Assembly (NCBI GenBank): GCA_947496535.1
Contig: CANMDE010000002.1
Coordinates: 496,001 to 560,000, forward strand
Length of the DNA: 64,000 nucleotides
Origin: an uncultured Paracoccaceae bacterium
GTDB lineage: Bacteria; Pseudomonadota; Alphaproteobacteria; Rhodobacterales; Rhodobacteraceae
Reading direction: 5' to 3'
The notes beneath the pieces were generated by a model that saw only the letters and a program-made list of their open reading frames with translations, was not told where the DNA came from and did no database searches. Made by a program: the position numbers and the translations under genes. Below are positions 1 through 9,036 of this stretch, one piece after another (within the stretch, counting starts at the first letter, position 1; every line of letters begins with the position of its first letter).

Positions 1-2
1 TC

Positions 3-431
3 CTGACCAAGCGTTCGGCGCGTCTGAAACATCACCCTGGCCAGATCGCCTTTCCGGGCGGCAAACAGGATGCAACCGACCCGACACCAACGGCCGCTGC
101 GCTGCGTGAAGCAGACGAGGAAATTGGCCTCCCGACCGCGATCACCAACGTGATTGGGACATTGCCAGCGCACCAAACCGTAACGGGATTTCAGGTCACT
201 CCGGTCCTCGCTATTGTTACCGGTCACTACGACCCCGTCCCCGAGGTGGGTGAGGTGAGCGAGGTGTTTGAAGTTCCTCTTGCCCACGTGGTCGACCCTG
301 CGACGTTCCGAGTGGAGGGCCGTCGCTGGCAGGGGCGCAAGCGATACTATTACACCATTCCCATAGGCCCCTATTACATCTGGGGCGCCACTGCCCGCAT
401 TCTGCGCGCCTTGGCCGAGCGGATGTCATGA
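3..431 (+). CDS. NUDIX hydrolase, CoA-diphosphatase type (5' end outside window)
   Basis: The reading frame is open from the first bases and ends at TGA 429-431, so the N-terminus is missing. The visible part contains the UPF0035/NudL signature: LTKRS, then HPGQIAFPGGKQD, followed by a NUDIX helix ending LREADEEIGL. Family members hydrolyse coenzyme A and CoA esters to 3',5'-ADP and phosphopantetheine with a divalent metal bound by the READEE glutamates. The HxGQxxFPGG segment separates this subgroup from MutT-type enzymes. The stop overlaps the ATG of the tRNA nucleotidyltransferase (ATGA), so the two are probably co-transcribed. The substrate is inferred from the family. Confidence 0.85.
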   Translation: MTKRSARLKHHPGQIAFPGGKQDATDPTPTAAALREADEEIGLPTAITNVIGTLPAHQTVTGFQVTPVLAIVTGHYDPVPEVGEVSEVFEVPLAHVVDPATFRVEGRRWQGRKRYYYTIPIGPYYIWGATARILRALAERMS

Positions 432-1564
432 CCCAGATCACGGCTCCCTGGCTGTCGGATGACCGGGCCCAAACCGTGTGCAAATTGCTCACTGATGCGG
501 GCCATCAGGCATGGTTCGTCGGCGGCTGCGTGCGGAACGAACTTCTGGGCCAGCCGGTCGCCGATCTGGACCTTTCCACCGATGCGCATCCCGATGAGGT
601 GACAAAGTTGGCCAAAGCCGCGGGTCTCAAGGTCATTCCCACGGGTATCGACCATGGCACCGTTACCATTCTGGTCGATCACATCCCGTTTGAAGTGACG
701 ACCTTCCGCAATGACGTCGCAACGGATGGGCGACGGGCGACTGTCGCCTTTGCCGATAACATGACCGACGACGCGCGCAGGCGGGATTTCACCATGAATG
801 CCCTCTATGTCGGGGCCAACGGCAAGGTGGTTGACCCATTGGGCGGGTTGCCCGATCTCAAGGCCCGCCGTGTTCGTTTCATCGAAGACGCCGACCAGCG
901 GATCAAGGAAGATTATCTGCGCATTCTGCGGTTCTTTCGGTTTCACGCATGGTACGGCGACGACAACGAAGGCCCGGACCCCGATGCTCTTGCGGCTTGT
1001 GCGGAGAATATCGAGGGGCTGCAAAGCCTGTCGGTCGAGCGGATCACAAGTGAGTTATTAAAGCTCCTCGCCGCCCCCGATCCGGCCCCAGCGGTAGCGT
1101 CGATGGCCGCCACAGGGGCGCTTGCACAGATTTTGCCGGGGGCTTCGTCGCACGCTCTCGCCGTGTTGGTGCATGTCGAACAGGAAAATGGCCTCGCGCC
1201 TGACCCGATCCGGCGTCTTGCGGTGTTGGGCGGCACGCCTGCGGATGCCCTGCGGTTATCAAAGGACCAAACGAAACAACTTCAGCAGATGACCGCAGGC
1301 ATATCCCCCGGTGAACTGGGCTACCGTTTCGGGGCAAAGATCGCACAGGATGCACTGGCCGTCCGCGCCGCATCGCTTGGTCAGGAAATCCCACCTAGCG
1401 ATATTAATCGTGCTAAAATGGGTGCGGCACAGACCTTTCCACTCAAGGCCGCGGACCTGATGCCAACCTTGCAGGGTGCGGCGCTGGGCGAAGCGCTCAA
1501 GAAGGCAGAGGCGCGCTGGATTGCATCTGATTTCAAGCTGACGAAAGCCGACCTGATTGGCTGA
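428..1564 (+). CDS. cca: CCA-adding tRNA nucleotidyltransferase / poly(A) polymerase family
   Basis: A 378-residue class II nucleotidyltransferase. Seen in the sequence: GGCVRNELLG at residues 32-41, the metal-binding DLDLS at 46-50 (Asp46 and Asp48), RRRDFTMNAL at 117-126, and the RNA/NTP-binding EDYLRILRFFRF block from 161. These are the standard head and neck motifs of CCA/PcnB enzymes. The length fits the short alphaproteobacterial form without a C-terminal HD domain. The role is adding or repairing the 3' CCA of tRNA; family motifs alone do not fully exclude a poly(A) polymerase. It overlaps the upstream NUDIX gene by 4 nt and the downstream LysE-family gene by 8 nt. Confidence 0.9.
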   Translation: MTQITAPWLSDDRAQTVCKLLTDAGHQAWFVGGCVRNELLGQPVADLDLSTDAHPDEVTKLAKAAGLKVIPTGIDHGTVTILVDHIPFEVTTFRNDVATDGRRATVAFADNMTDDARRRDFTMNALYVGANGKVVDPLGGLPDLKARRVRFIEDADQRIKEDYLRILRFFRFHAWYGDDNEGPDPDALAACAENIEGLQSLSVERITSELLKLLAAPDPAPAVASMAATGALAQILPGASSHALAVLVHVEQENGLAPDPIRRLAVLGGTPADALRLSKDQTKQLQQMTAGISPGELGYRFGAKIAQDALAVRAASLGQEIPPSDINRAKMGAAQTFPLKAADLMPTLQGAALGEALKKAEARWIASDFKLTKADLIG

Positions 1565-2138
1565 TTTAATACCTCTGATCGGCTTTGTGTTCTTTGGCCT
1601 GTTCTCACCCGGTCCCAATGTCATCCTGCTCACCGCGTCAGGCGCAAGGTTCGGGTTCGGCCCGACGGTGCCACATATCCTGGGGGTCGCCATTGGCGTC
1701 GGGATCATCGCTGGGATTACGGGGTTGGGTGTTGGTGCGTTGCTGGCAGCCCAACCGACCCTGACCATCATCCTTAAAATCGGGGCAAGCCTTTGGATTC
1801 TCTGGATGGCTTACTCTCTCTGGCATGCCGATCCGGCGAGAACCAATGGCCACGACCGGCCCTTTACGTTCATTGAGGCCGTCCTGTTTCAATGGATCAA
1901 CCCAAAGGTCTGGGCCGTCGCCCTTAGCGCCACGGCCTATGTCGCAACCCTGACACCGACAGACCAAGCGGCAACGCTCGCCAGCACCTTTTCAGCGCTT
2001 AATCTGGGAGTCTGCCTGTTCTGGGCAATGGCCGGCACATTTTTGTCCTACTTGTTGACCAACCAGACCGCATGGCGCGGTTTTATGCGCATCATGGCGC
2101 TCGCCCTTGGCGGGTTCTCTGTTCTGGTTTTCCTCTGA
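1557..2138 (+). CDS. LysE/RhtB-family amino-acid exporter
   Basis: A 193-residue, strongly hydrophobic protein. Its N-terminus carries the LysE/RhtB hallmark FSPGPNVILLTASGARFG, and a second hallmark, FQWINPKVWAV, lies near residues 100-115. About six membrane segments are visible. Relatives export amino acids or homoserine lactones across the inner membrane; the substrate cannot be read here. The start is TTG at 1557, inside the end of cca, because no ATG lies close enough to keep the conserved first helix. This is translational coupling to cca. The gene ends 45 nt before the ABC exporter pair. Confidence 0.85.
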   Translation: MADLIPLIGFVFFGLFSPGPNVILLTASGARFGFGPTVPHILGVAIGVGIIAGITGLGVGALLAAQPTLTIILKIGASLWILWMAYSLWHADPARTNGHDRPFTFIEAVLFQWINPKVWAVALSATAYVATLTPTDQAATLASTFSALNLGVCLFWAMAGTFLSYLLTNQTAWRGFMRIMALALGGFSVLVFL

Positions 2139-2183
2139 TCCAAACCTTGTTATGTCTGCTGCATAACCCCGGAAGGCAGACCA

Positions 2184-4028
2184 ATGTTTCGATTCTTCGA
2201 AGGTCTTGTCGATCCCTATACCACGTATCAGGAGACCGACACGCCGCCCAAGCGGCTCTATCCGTTTCTGCGTATCTATGCAGAACCGTTCAAACGGATA
2301 TTGTTGTTAACCGGGCTTGCCTCAATGGTGATCGCCGCAGTGGAAATCTGGCTGCTTGGGTATATCGGGCGGCTGGTTGATACGCTATCGGGCGGAACCC
2401 CGTCCGAAGTTTGGGAAGATTTCGGCACCGAGTTCATTCTCGTGGCGCTGTTTATCCTGACATTGCGCCCCGCGCTGCACGTCTTTCAGGTGATGCTGTT
2501 GAACAATACAATCATGCCGAACTTTGCCACGCTGGTTCGCTGGCGGGCACACAAGCATGTGTTGCGCCAATCGGTCGGCTGGTTTGAGGATGATTTTGCC
2601 GGCCGGATCGCCAACCGGATCATGCAAACACCATCTGCGGCAGCAGAGGTGATGTTTCAGCTGTTCGACGCGCTGACCTTCGCGGCCGCTTATGTGGTTG
2701 CAGCGGCGGTACTGCTTGGCCAGGCAGACATTCGGTTGGTCATCCCACTGCTGATGTGGCTCATACCCTATCTGTTCTTGCTGCGCTGGGTCGTAAAGCG
2801 GATCGGTCCCGCGTCAGAGGCTGCATCGAATGCCCGAAGTAAAGTGACGGGCCGCATTGTGGATAGCTATACCAACATTCACTCGGTCAAGATGTTCGCG
2901 CATCACAACCGCGAAATCGACTATGCCAAGGAAGCTATCGAGGAAGGGCGACGCACATTTCAGGCAGAGATGCGGCTTTATACGATTATGGACGTGGGCC
3001 TGATGATGCTGAACGGGCTTTTGATCGTGGGCATTGTCGGCTGGGCCATGTGGCTTTGGGGGCTAGGGCTTGCCACTGTCGGGGTTGTGGCAGTCGCGAC
3101 CACATTGGCACTGCGCCTGAACGCCATGTCCGGCTGGATCATGTGGGCAACCAGTAACTTTTTCCGAGAGCTTGGGATCGTGTCCGAAGGGATGCAAACC
3201 ATAGCACAACCGGTGAAGTTGCTGGATAAATCTGCACAGCCCTTGCAGATTAGGGAGGGCCATATCGCAGTGACCGACCTCTCGCATCACTATGGCAAAG
3301 AGGCAGGAGGTCTGGACCGTATCAACCTGACCGTTATGCCTGGTGAAAAGGTCGGTTTGGTCGGACAATCCGGGGCTGGCAAATCGACCCTCGTGAAGTT
3401 GCTCTTGCGGTTCTACGACGCCGAAAACGGGGTGATCGCTGTCGATGGTCAGGCCATCATGGATGTTTCGCAGGATAGTCTGCGCCGTGCCATCGGGATG
3501 GTGCAGCAAGATAGTGCTTTGCTGCATCGGTCGGTCAGAGAGAACATACTCTACGGCAAACCTGAAGCCTCCGAGGACGAGATGATCGCCGCAGCGGTCA
3601 AAGCCGAAGCACATGACTTCATTCTGGGGCTGGAAGATAATGAAGGCCGCAAAGGCTATGAGGCGCGCGTTGGTGAGCGCGGTGTGAAACTCTCGGGTGG
3701 GCAACGCCAACGGATTGCCCTTGCGCGGGTTATCCTGAAAGATGCACCCATCCTTCTGCTGGACGAGGCGACGAGCGCCCTAGATAGTGAGATCGAGGCC
3801 GCCATCCAAAGCACGCTCTACGGCATGATGGAGGGCAAAACAGTGATCGCCATCGCACACCGGCTTTCGACCATCGCACAGATGGACCGTATCATCGTGA
3901 TGGATCAGGGCCGCATCATTGAGGACGGCACGCACGACGCGCTGCTGGCGGCAAACGGGCAATATGCAAGGTTCTGGGGGCGGCAGTCGGGCGGCTTTCT
4001 GGGGCAGGAAAAACAGGTAGCAGAATGA
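2184..4028 (+). CDS. ABC exporter half-transporter (permease fused to ATPase), subunit 1
   Basis: A 614-residue type IV (ABCB-like) exporter. The membrane domain covers roughly residues 30-330 and the nucleotide-binding domain follows. Walker A GQSGAGKST is at 394-402, the signature LSGGQRQR is near 503, Walker B is ILLLDEATSALD, and the H-loop is AIAHRLST. All catalytic motifs are canonical. The stop overlaps the ATG of a second protein of the same architecture, which suggests a heterodimer. A Shine-Dalgarno-like GGAAGG precedes the ATG. The substrate is unknown; relatives export lipids, peptides or drugs. Confidence 0.9.
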   Translation: MFRFFEGLVDPYTTYQETDTPPKRLYPFLRIYAEPFKRILLLTGLASMVIAAVEIWLLGYIGRLVDTLSGGTPSEVWEDFGTEFILVALFILTLRPALHVFQVMLLNNTIMPNFATLVRWRAHKHVLRQSVGWFEDDFAGRIANRIMQTPSAAAEVMFQLFDALTFAAAYVVAAAVLLGQADIRLVIPLLMWLIPYLFLLRWVVKRIGPASEAASNARSKVTGRIVDSYTNIHSVKMFAHHNREIDYAKEAIEEGRRTFQAEMRLYTIMDVGLMMLNGLLIVGIVGWAMWLWGLGLATVGVVAVATTLALRLNAMSGWIMWATSNFFRELGIVSEGMQTIAQPVKLLDKSAQPLQIREGHIAVTDLSHHYGKEAGGLDRINLTVMPGEKVGLVGQSGAGKSTLVKLLLRFYDAENGVIAVDGQAIMDVSQDSLRRAIGMVQQDSALLHRSVRENILYGKPEASEDEMIAAAVKAEAHDFILGLEDNEGRKGYEARVGERGVKLSGGQRQRIALARVILKDAPILLLDEATSALDSEIEAAIQSTLYGMMEGKTVIAIAHRLSTIAQMDRIIVMDQGRIIEDGTHDALLAANGQYARFWGRQSGGFLGQEKQVAE

Positions 4029-5857
4029 AACCAGAAAACTGGATCGACCCGTTTGAACACGCAGATGGGCCGCCGCCGCACACGTTATTGGCTTTCATGC
4101 GCTGGGCGATGACAGGCAGCTTCAAGGTGATCGGCCTTGCAGGCGCATTGTCAGCCCTAGCTGGCACGCTGGAGGTTATGACAGCTGTGATCCTTGGCTG
4201 GGTCATCGATGCCGCCCTGTCGTCGCCTGCTGATGGGTTTTTCTCAGGTAATATCCTGATGCTTTTGGCCGCGATGGCGTTCTTCGTCGTCCTGCGCCCG
4301 ATGGTGTTCGGCGTATCGGGGGTGATGCAGTCGGTGGGGATGGCCCCATCACTGGGCAATCTGATCCTGTCGCGCTTGCACCGCCACACTATTGGTCAGG
4401 CGGTGACTTTCTTTGACAATGATTTTGCCGGTCGGATCTCGCAAAAGCAGATGCAGGCCGCGCGGGCAATGACGGAGCTTGCGGTGGATATGATCCACAC
4501 TGTGGCATTTGCCCTCGCCTCGGTCATAGCGTCTGTCATTTTACTTTTGACCATCGATTTGAGGTCTGCGGCAATACTCGCTCTGTGGGTCGTGGCTTAC
4601 ATCTGGGTGATCAAGCACTTCATGCCACTGATCAGGCAGCGGTCAAAGCGCCGGGCGGCGAAACGGGCCATGGTCACGGGTCAGGTCGTCGATACGATCA
4701 CCAATATCAAGACGGTCAAACTTTTCGCCCATGACGATCACGAGGATCGCGCGGCCATCGATGCTATGCAGACCTACTGGGATGCGACGGTGCTTTATGG
4801 CTGGATGTCGGCGATGTTCCGGTTCTGGATGATGGCATTGGGTGGCGTTCTTCCTGTGCTTTTGGTTGGCACAACTGTCTATTTCTGGACCACGGGGGCG
4901 GCGACGGCGGGCGATATTGCGGCTGCCGGGGCAATATCCCTGCGGCTGGCGCAAATGACCGGCTGGGTCAGTTTCACCCTGATGGGAATGTATTCCAACG
5001 TGGGCGAGGTCGAGGACGCGATGCACACGCTAAGCCCGGAACACGAGTTGAGGGACGGGTCGGATGCGGTATCGCTGGACGTCCCGGAAGGCGCGATCAC
5101 GCTCGACCACGTCACCTTTAGTTATGGCGGCGGTCCGGGTGGTCTGAACGATGTGTCGATTGATGTTGCCCCCGGCGAAAAGCTGGGTCTTGTGGGCGCA
5201 TCGGGGGCGGGGAAATCAACGCTCGTCGCACTGCTTTTGCGTCTTTACGATACCGAACAAGGAAGCATTCTGATCGATGGACAGAATGTGTCGGATGTGA
5301 CCCAGGAAAGTCTGCGCCGCCAAATCGGGATGGTCACGCAGGAAACCGCGATGTTCAATCGCTCCGCCCATGACAACATCCGCTACGGCAAGCCAGACGC
5401 CACACAGGAAGAGATTGAGGCCGCCGCAAGGCAGGCCGAAGCGCATGATTTCATCACGTCGTTGAAAGACTTCAATGATCGTACCGGCTATGACGCCCAT
5501 CTGGGCGAGCGTGGTGTCAAACTGTCAGGCGGCCAGCGCCAACGGATCGCCATCGCCCGCGCCATCCTGAAGGACGCCCCCATTCTGGTGCTGGACGAGG
5601 CGACAAGCGCGCTCGATTCCGAGGTTGAGGCGTCTATTCAGCACGCATTGGAATCCATCATGGACAACAAAACTGTCATTGCCATTGCGCACCGGCTGTC
5701 CACTCTCGCGCGGATGGACCGCATTATCGTTCTTGACGCAGGCCGCGTGGTCGAGGAAGGAACACATGCCGATCTGCTGGCCAAGGGCGGGCTTTACGCC
5801 CGTTACTGGAACCGGCAATCGGGTGGTTTCATCAATGTGAAAGACGCAGCCGAATAA
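4025..5857 (+). CDS. ABC exporter half-transporter (permease fused to ATPase), subunit 2
   Basis: A 610-residue partner of the preceding gene, overlapping it by 4 nt. Same layout: membrane domain to about residue 325, Walker A GASGAGKST at 391-399, LSGGQRQRIAIARA signature, Walker B ILVLDEATSALD, and H-loop AIAHRLST. The membrane domain differs clearly from subunit 1 while the ATPase ends are near-identical in pattern, as expected of an old tandem duplication that now forms a heterodimer. Both ATPase sites look competent, unlike heterodimers with one degenerate site. The RNA methyltransferase ATG follows the TAA with no gap, so the exporter pair and methyltransferase probably share a transcript. 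Confidence 0.9.
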   Translation: MKPENWIDPFEHADGPPPHTLLAFMRWAMTGSFKVIGLAGALSALAGTLEVMTAVILGWVIDAALSSPADGFFSGNILMLLAAMAFFVVLRPMVFGVSGVMQSVGMAPSLGNLILSRLHRHTIGQAVTFFDNDFAGRISQKQMQAARAMTELAVDMIHTVAFALASVIASVILLLTIDLRSAAILALWVVAYIWVIKHFMPLIRQRSKRRAAKRAMVTGQVVDTITNIKTVKLFAHDDHEDRAAIDAMQTYWDATVLYGWMSAMFRFWMMALGGVLPVLLVGTTVYFWTTGAATAGDIAAAGAISLRLAQMTGWVSFTLMGMYSNVGEVEDAMHTLSPEHELRDGSDAVSLDVPEGAITLDHVTFSYGGGPGGLNDVSIDVAPGEKLGLVGASGAGKSTLVALLLRLYDTEQGSILIDGQNVSDVTQESLRRQIGMVTQETAMFNRSAHDNIRYGKPDATQEEIEAAARQAEAHDFITSLKDFNDRTGYDAHLGERGVKLSGGQRQRIAIARAILKDAPILVLDEATSALDSEVEASIQHALESIMDNKTVIAIAHRLSTLARMDRIIVLDAGRVVEEGTHADLLAKGGLYARYWNRQSGGFINVKDAAE

Positions 5858-7096
5858 ATGCTGACTATCGAAAGCTTGACCCATCTGGGCATGGGACGTG
5901 CCAGCGACGGGCGTTCGCTCTTGCCTCGTGTGCTGCCGGGCGAAGAGGTTGATGTGGCGCAAGACGGCACTGTGCGGATCGTCACGCCGTCCACAGACCG
6001 GGTAAGCCCGCCCTGCCGACACTTCAAATCCTGCGGTGGCTGCGCGATGCAGCACGCAACCGATGATTTCGTGGCCAGCTGGAAGCAGGAGATCGTGCAA
6101 AAGGCCCTTGCCGCGCATGGCCTGTCGCCAGAATTCCGGCCCGTCATGACATCACCCGCCAATTCGCGCCGTCGTGCCAAACTTTCCGGCAGGCGAACCA
6201 AAAAGGGGGCCATGGTCGGCTTTCATGCCAAAGCCTCTGACACGCTGGTCGCGGTCCCCGACTGTCAACTTCTGACGCCAACCTTGGTGGCCAGCTTTCC
6301 CGCCCTGGAAGAGCTGACAACCCTTGCCTGCTCCCGCAAAGGCGAGATTGACCTGACGGTGACAGACACGCCTTATGGGCCGGATGTGCTGGTAGAGACT
6401 GAAAAGGAGCTGACTGCTCAGCTGCAGATCGAAGTCGCCAGTTTCGCAAATAGATATGGCCTGTCGCGGCTGACATGGAACGACGAACCAGTTGTGACAA
6501 TCAACCCGCCCGTTCAGGAATTTGGCGCGGTCAAGGTCATCCCGCCGTCGGGTGTCTTCCTTCAGGCCACTAAGGAAGGAGAGACCGCACTCCTTACCGC
6601 CGTTGAAGAGATCACCGCCGGTGCGAACAAGATCGTTGATCTTTTTGCTGGTTGCGGCACGTTCACGCTGCCGCTGGCGAAACGGGCAGAGGTTCACGCG
6701 ATCGAAGGCGAAAAGCAGATGCTGACGGCGCTTGATAAAGGCTGGCGTGAAGGGCACGAGTTGCGGCGCGTCACAACCGAGACGCGCGATCTGTTCCGTC
6801 GCCCGCTGGAACCGGACGAGTTGCGCCACTACGACGCCGCCATCATCGACCCGCCCCGCGCCGGGGCAGAGGCACAGATTGAGACACTGGCAAATTCAGC
6901 AATCAACACAATCGCGATGGTGTCATGCAATCCCGTCACCTTTGCGAGGGACGCCAAAACGCTGACAGACGCGGGGTTCGCCCTGCCGAGGGTACAGGTT
7001 GTAGACCAGTTCCGTTGGTCGCCTCATGTTGAAATTGTGGCGCAGTTTGTAAGAAAAATAGCGCCGAACAACAATTTGTTATCACGCACCCGCTAG
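5858..7096 (+). CDS. Class I SAM-dependent RNA m5U methyltransferase (RlmD/TrmA family)
   Basis: A 412-residue protein. A TRAM-like RNA-binding segment (residues 1-55) is followed by the iron-sulfur cysteines C53, C59, C62 and C136 (CRHFKSCGGC and PDCQ). The SAM-binding motif is VDLFAGCGTFTLPLA, then IDPPRAGA (motif IV) and MVSCNP with the catalytic cysteine. This order is that of RlmC/RlmD/TrmA enzymes, which methylate C5 of uridine in 23S rRNA or tRNA. Which uridine is modified cannot be told from sequence. The start directly follows the exporter stop codon. The gene is followed by about 50 nt before the next one. Confidence 0.88.
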   Translation: MLTIESLTHLGMGRASDGRSLLPRVLPGEEVDVAQDGTVRIVTPSTDRVSPPCRHFKSCGGCAMQHATDDFVASWKQEIVQKALAAHGLSPEFRPVMTSPANSRRRAKLSGRRTKKGAMVGFHAKASDTLVAVPDCQLLTPTLVASFPALEELTTLACSRKGEIDLTVTDTPYGPDVLVETEKELTAQLQIEVASFANRYGLSRLTWNDEPVVTINPPVQEFGAVKVIPPSGVFLQATKEGETALLTAVEEITAGANKIVDLFAGCGTFTLPLAKRAEVHAIEGEKQMLTALDKGWREGHELRRVTTETRDLFRRPLEPDELRHYDAAIIDPPRAGAEAQIETLANSAINTIAMVSCNPVTFARDAKTLTDAGFALPRVQVVDQFRWSPHVEIVAQFVRKIAPNNNLLSRTR

Positions 7097-7148
7097 GTTC
7101 CATATAGAAGATCATAAAACGGCATAGATCGTAGGACGGCAGGTATAG

Positions 7149-7637
7149 ATGATTTCAAGACGGTTAATGATTATTGGGGCTGCGCTCGGCTTGGCTGGGT
7201 GCGGTACAAGATTTAAAGAATATAACGGCCCAGAGATCACGCGCATTCAGGTTTTCAAGCAGCAGCGGGTCATGCACCTGGTGCACCACAACAAAGTGCT
7301 GCGTGCGTACCGGTTCGAACTTGGCTTCGCCCCCGCCGGACACAAACAGCAAGAAGGCGACGGTCGAACGCCCGAAGGTGCCTATTTCATTAACCGGCGA
7401 AACCCCAACAGCAACTTCCATCTATCCATTGGTATTTCGTACCCCAACGAATACGACGTCGCCGTCGCGCGGCAAATGGGTGTGAAACCCGGCGGAAATA
7501 TCTTTATCCACGGCACGCCCAAATATGCCTTTGGTCGGCCAGATTGGACATGGGGCTGCATCGCCGTGACGAATGACGAGATGGAAGACATCTATGCGAT
7601 GGTCAGGGACGGCACCCCAATCTACATCTACCCTTAG
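7149..7637 (+). CDS. L,D-transpeptidase (YkuD-fold) lipoprotein
   Basis: A 162-residue protein with a lipoprotein signal peptide: MISRR, a hydrophobic core, then the lipobox LAGC with Cys18 as lipidation site. The rest is a YkuD/ErfK domain. The catalytic pattern is visible as HGTPKYAF (His121) and TWGCIAV (Cys137), with the usual 16-residue spacing. Such enzymes form 3-3 cross-links in peptidoglycan or attach proteins to it, in the periplasm. The third position of the SxGC motif is Trp rather than the common Ser/His neighbours (TWGC), typical of the DUF-like short branch. It converges on the CAP lipoprotein gene with a 4-nt overlap of stop codons. Confidence 0.85.
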   Translation: MISRRLMIIGAALGLAGCGTRFKEYNGPEITRIQVFKQQRVMHLVHHNKVLRAYRFELGFAPAGHKQQEGDGRTPEGAYFINRRNPNSNFHLSIGISYPNEYDVAVARQMGVKPGGNIFIHGTPKYAFGRPDWTWGCIAVTNDEMEDIYAMVRDGTPIYIYP

Positions 7638-8221
7638 AACGTGATGCCGCCTGTGGTGGTTTGGGCAGGCGCTGTGGCGACAGACTGCACGTTTTGCCTT
7701 ACGCCGGGGTCGGTTCCCATGGTCAAGGTCCACCACAGCTTGCCCGCAGGTTCTTGAAACCAAGAAAAGCCCATGCGGCGGGCAGCAGGATCGACGATCA
7801 CTGCGCGCGTGTCGGTCTGGCTCATCCAGGCGGCAAGGGTTTGCAGCTCAGATTCATATGTTTCCGAGATATTTTCACCAATCACCTGACCAGCAAAGCC
7901 CACACGGCGGGCACGATCAAGCGGCGATGATCCATCAGATCCGAAAAGCCACGGACGGTTCTGGATCGACATATCCCGAGAATGCGTGGCAGCGGCAGCG
8001 TTCAACTGTGAATCCAGCTCCACTGCGGGCACGCCGGCCTTGGCACGTAGTGCGTTTACGCTATCCAGCATGCGAAATTGAATCGCACCCTCCTGACCGG
8101 GTGCGATTTTATAGGCGGTCGGCAATGGCAGACCGTCCGGGCCGATGCGACCTGCTGGGGCGGACCCACAGGCTGCCAAACCCAACGCAGGCAGACCTAA
8201 AATGAATTCACGTCGAAACAT
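7634..8221 (-). CDS. CAP-domain (SCP/PR-1-like) lipoprotein
   Basis: A 195-residue protein. Signal peptide MFRREFILGLPALGLAACG ends in a lipobox, with Cys18 as the predicted lipidated residue. A bacterial CAP/SCP domain follows: LDSVNALRAKAG, then AAATHSRDM, then IGENIS. The role of bacterial CAP lipoproteins is not settled; several are cell-wall or lipid linked. The gene sits tail-to-tail with one L,D-transpeptidase gene and diverges from another, so a cell-wall role is a reasonable inference. The 160-nt gap to the next gene holds both promoters. Confidence 0.85.
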   Translation of the reverse strand: MFRREFILGLPALGLAACGSAPAGRIGPDGLPLPTAYKIAPGQEGAIQFRMLDSVNALRAKAGVPAVELDSQLNAAAATHSRDMSIQNRPWLFGSDGSSPLDRARRVGFAGQVIGENISETYESELQTLAAWMSQTDTRAVIVDPAARRMGFSWFQEPAGKLWWTLTMGTDPGVRQNVQSVATAPAQTTTGGITF

Positions 8222-8385
8222 GGTATACTCTTTTTGCTCAGTCAGACCTGCTTAGCGCCATTGACACAACACTTCAAACCCGCATCGGCAATGCCCCGCT
8301 ATTCTGACGATTGTTTTATTTGATGTGGTTTGCGGAACGATGTAACAAAGCGGCGATTAGTCGGACGCTTTGTCGGAGAATTAAA

Positions 8386-8979
8386 ATGTTGAATAACAAT
8401 AAAAATAGCTGGTCTCGTCGTGGTTTCCTCGCTGGGACAGCAGCAGTTCTGGGAACAGGTGCGGCCGCACAAACCGCAAACAGCACAGAAATCGAATCTG
8501 AGATCAGCCAAGGTGTGCAGCGTAATATTGCCAGCTTCCGTTCACTCGATTGGCGGCCTTATTTCAATACTCTGGCAAATGGGGCCGTACTGATCGATAT
8601 TCAGTCACGCGCACTACATTTCTGGTCCGCGGATGAGGCCGTTTACAAACTTTATCCAACAAGCGTACCGCTGACCGAAGATTTGACCCGCAAAGGCCGG
8701 ACAGAGATTACCCGCAAGGTGGAAGGACCAAGCTGGGCACCGACACCATCAATGAAGGAACGCAACCCGGAATGGCCCGATTTCATTGGCCCGGGGCCCG
8801 ACAACCCGCTTGGCACCCATGCGCTTCATCTGTCTTGGCAGTATTACCGGATTCATGGAACCCATGACACGCGCAAGATCGGGCGTCGCTCTTCGAACGG
8901 ATGCATTGGTCTTTATAACGAACAAATCGCAGAGCTTTTCTCGCTAACCAATGTCGGAACGCAGGTTCTGTTGATTTAA
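8386..8979 (+). CDS. L,D-transpeptidase (YkuD-fold), predicted Tat substrate
   Basis: A 197-residue protein from the ATG at 8386, chosen because GGAG lies about 8 nt upstream and the protein then begins with a Tat-type leader (SWSRRGFLAG plus hydrophobic run, AxA-like end). An in-frame upstream ATG at 8311 would bury this leader. The YkuD catalytic pattern is HGTHDTRK (His157) and SSNGCIGL (Cys173), the classical HGx(14)SxGC arrangement of ErfK/YbiS enzymes that make 3-3 peptidoglycan cross-links or anchor lipoproteins. A strong intrinsic terminator follows. It is paralogous in fold, but not close in sequence, to the lipoprotein at 7149. Confidence 0.88.
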   Translation: MLNNNKNSWSRRGFLAGTAAVLGTGAAAQTANSTEIESEISQGVQRNIASFRSLDWRPYFNTLANGAVLIDIQSRALHFWSADEAVYKLYPTSVPLTEDLTRKGRTEITRKVEGPSWAPTPSMKERNPEWPDFIGPGPDNPLGTHALHLSWQYYRIHGTHDTRKIGRRSSNGCIGLYNEQIAELFSLTNVGTQVLLI

Positions 8980-9007
8980 ACGCTATCTGCAGCGAAAAAT
9001 AGATTGG

Positions 9008-9036
9008 GGACGCATCGTTGGATGCGTCCTTTTTTA
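9008..9036 (+). terminator. Rho-independent terminator after the L,D-transpeptidase gene
   Basis: A perfect 9-bp stem (GGACGCATC at 9008-9016 with GATGCGTCC at 9021-9029) with a GTTG loop is followed by seven T. It lies 29 nt after the stop codon and just before the convergent membrane-protein gene. Confidence 0.93.

Noticed and set aside
7130..7139. CGTAGGACGG, a 10-nt match to dispersed repeat copy B
   Set aside because: The match stops after 10 nt and no hairpin is formed, so chance or a decayed copy cannot be told apart.
8360..8376. Two GTCGG motifs just upstream of the L,D-transpeptidase gene
   Set aside because: Their spacing is 12 bp, not 11, only two copies exist, and the second forms part of the ribosome-binding site region. 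Not counted as an array.
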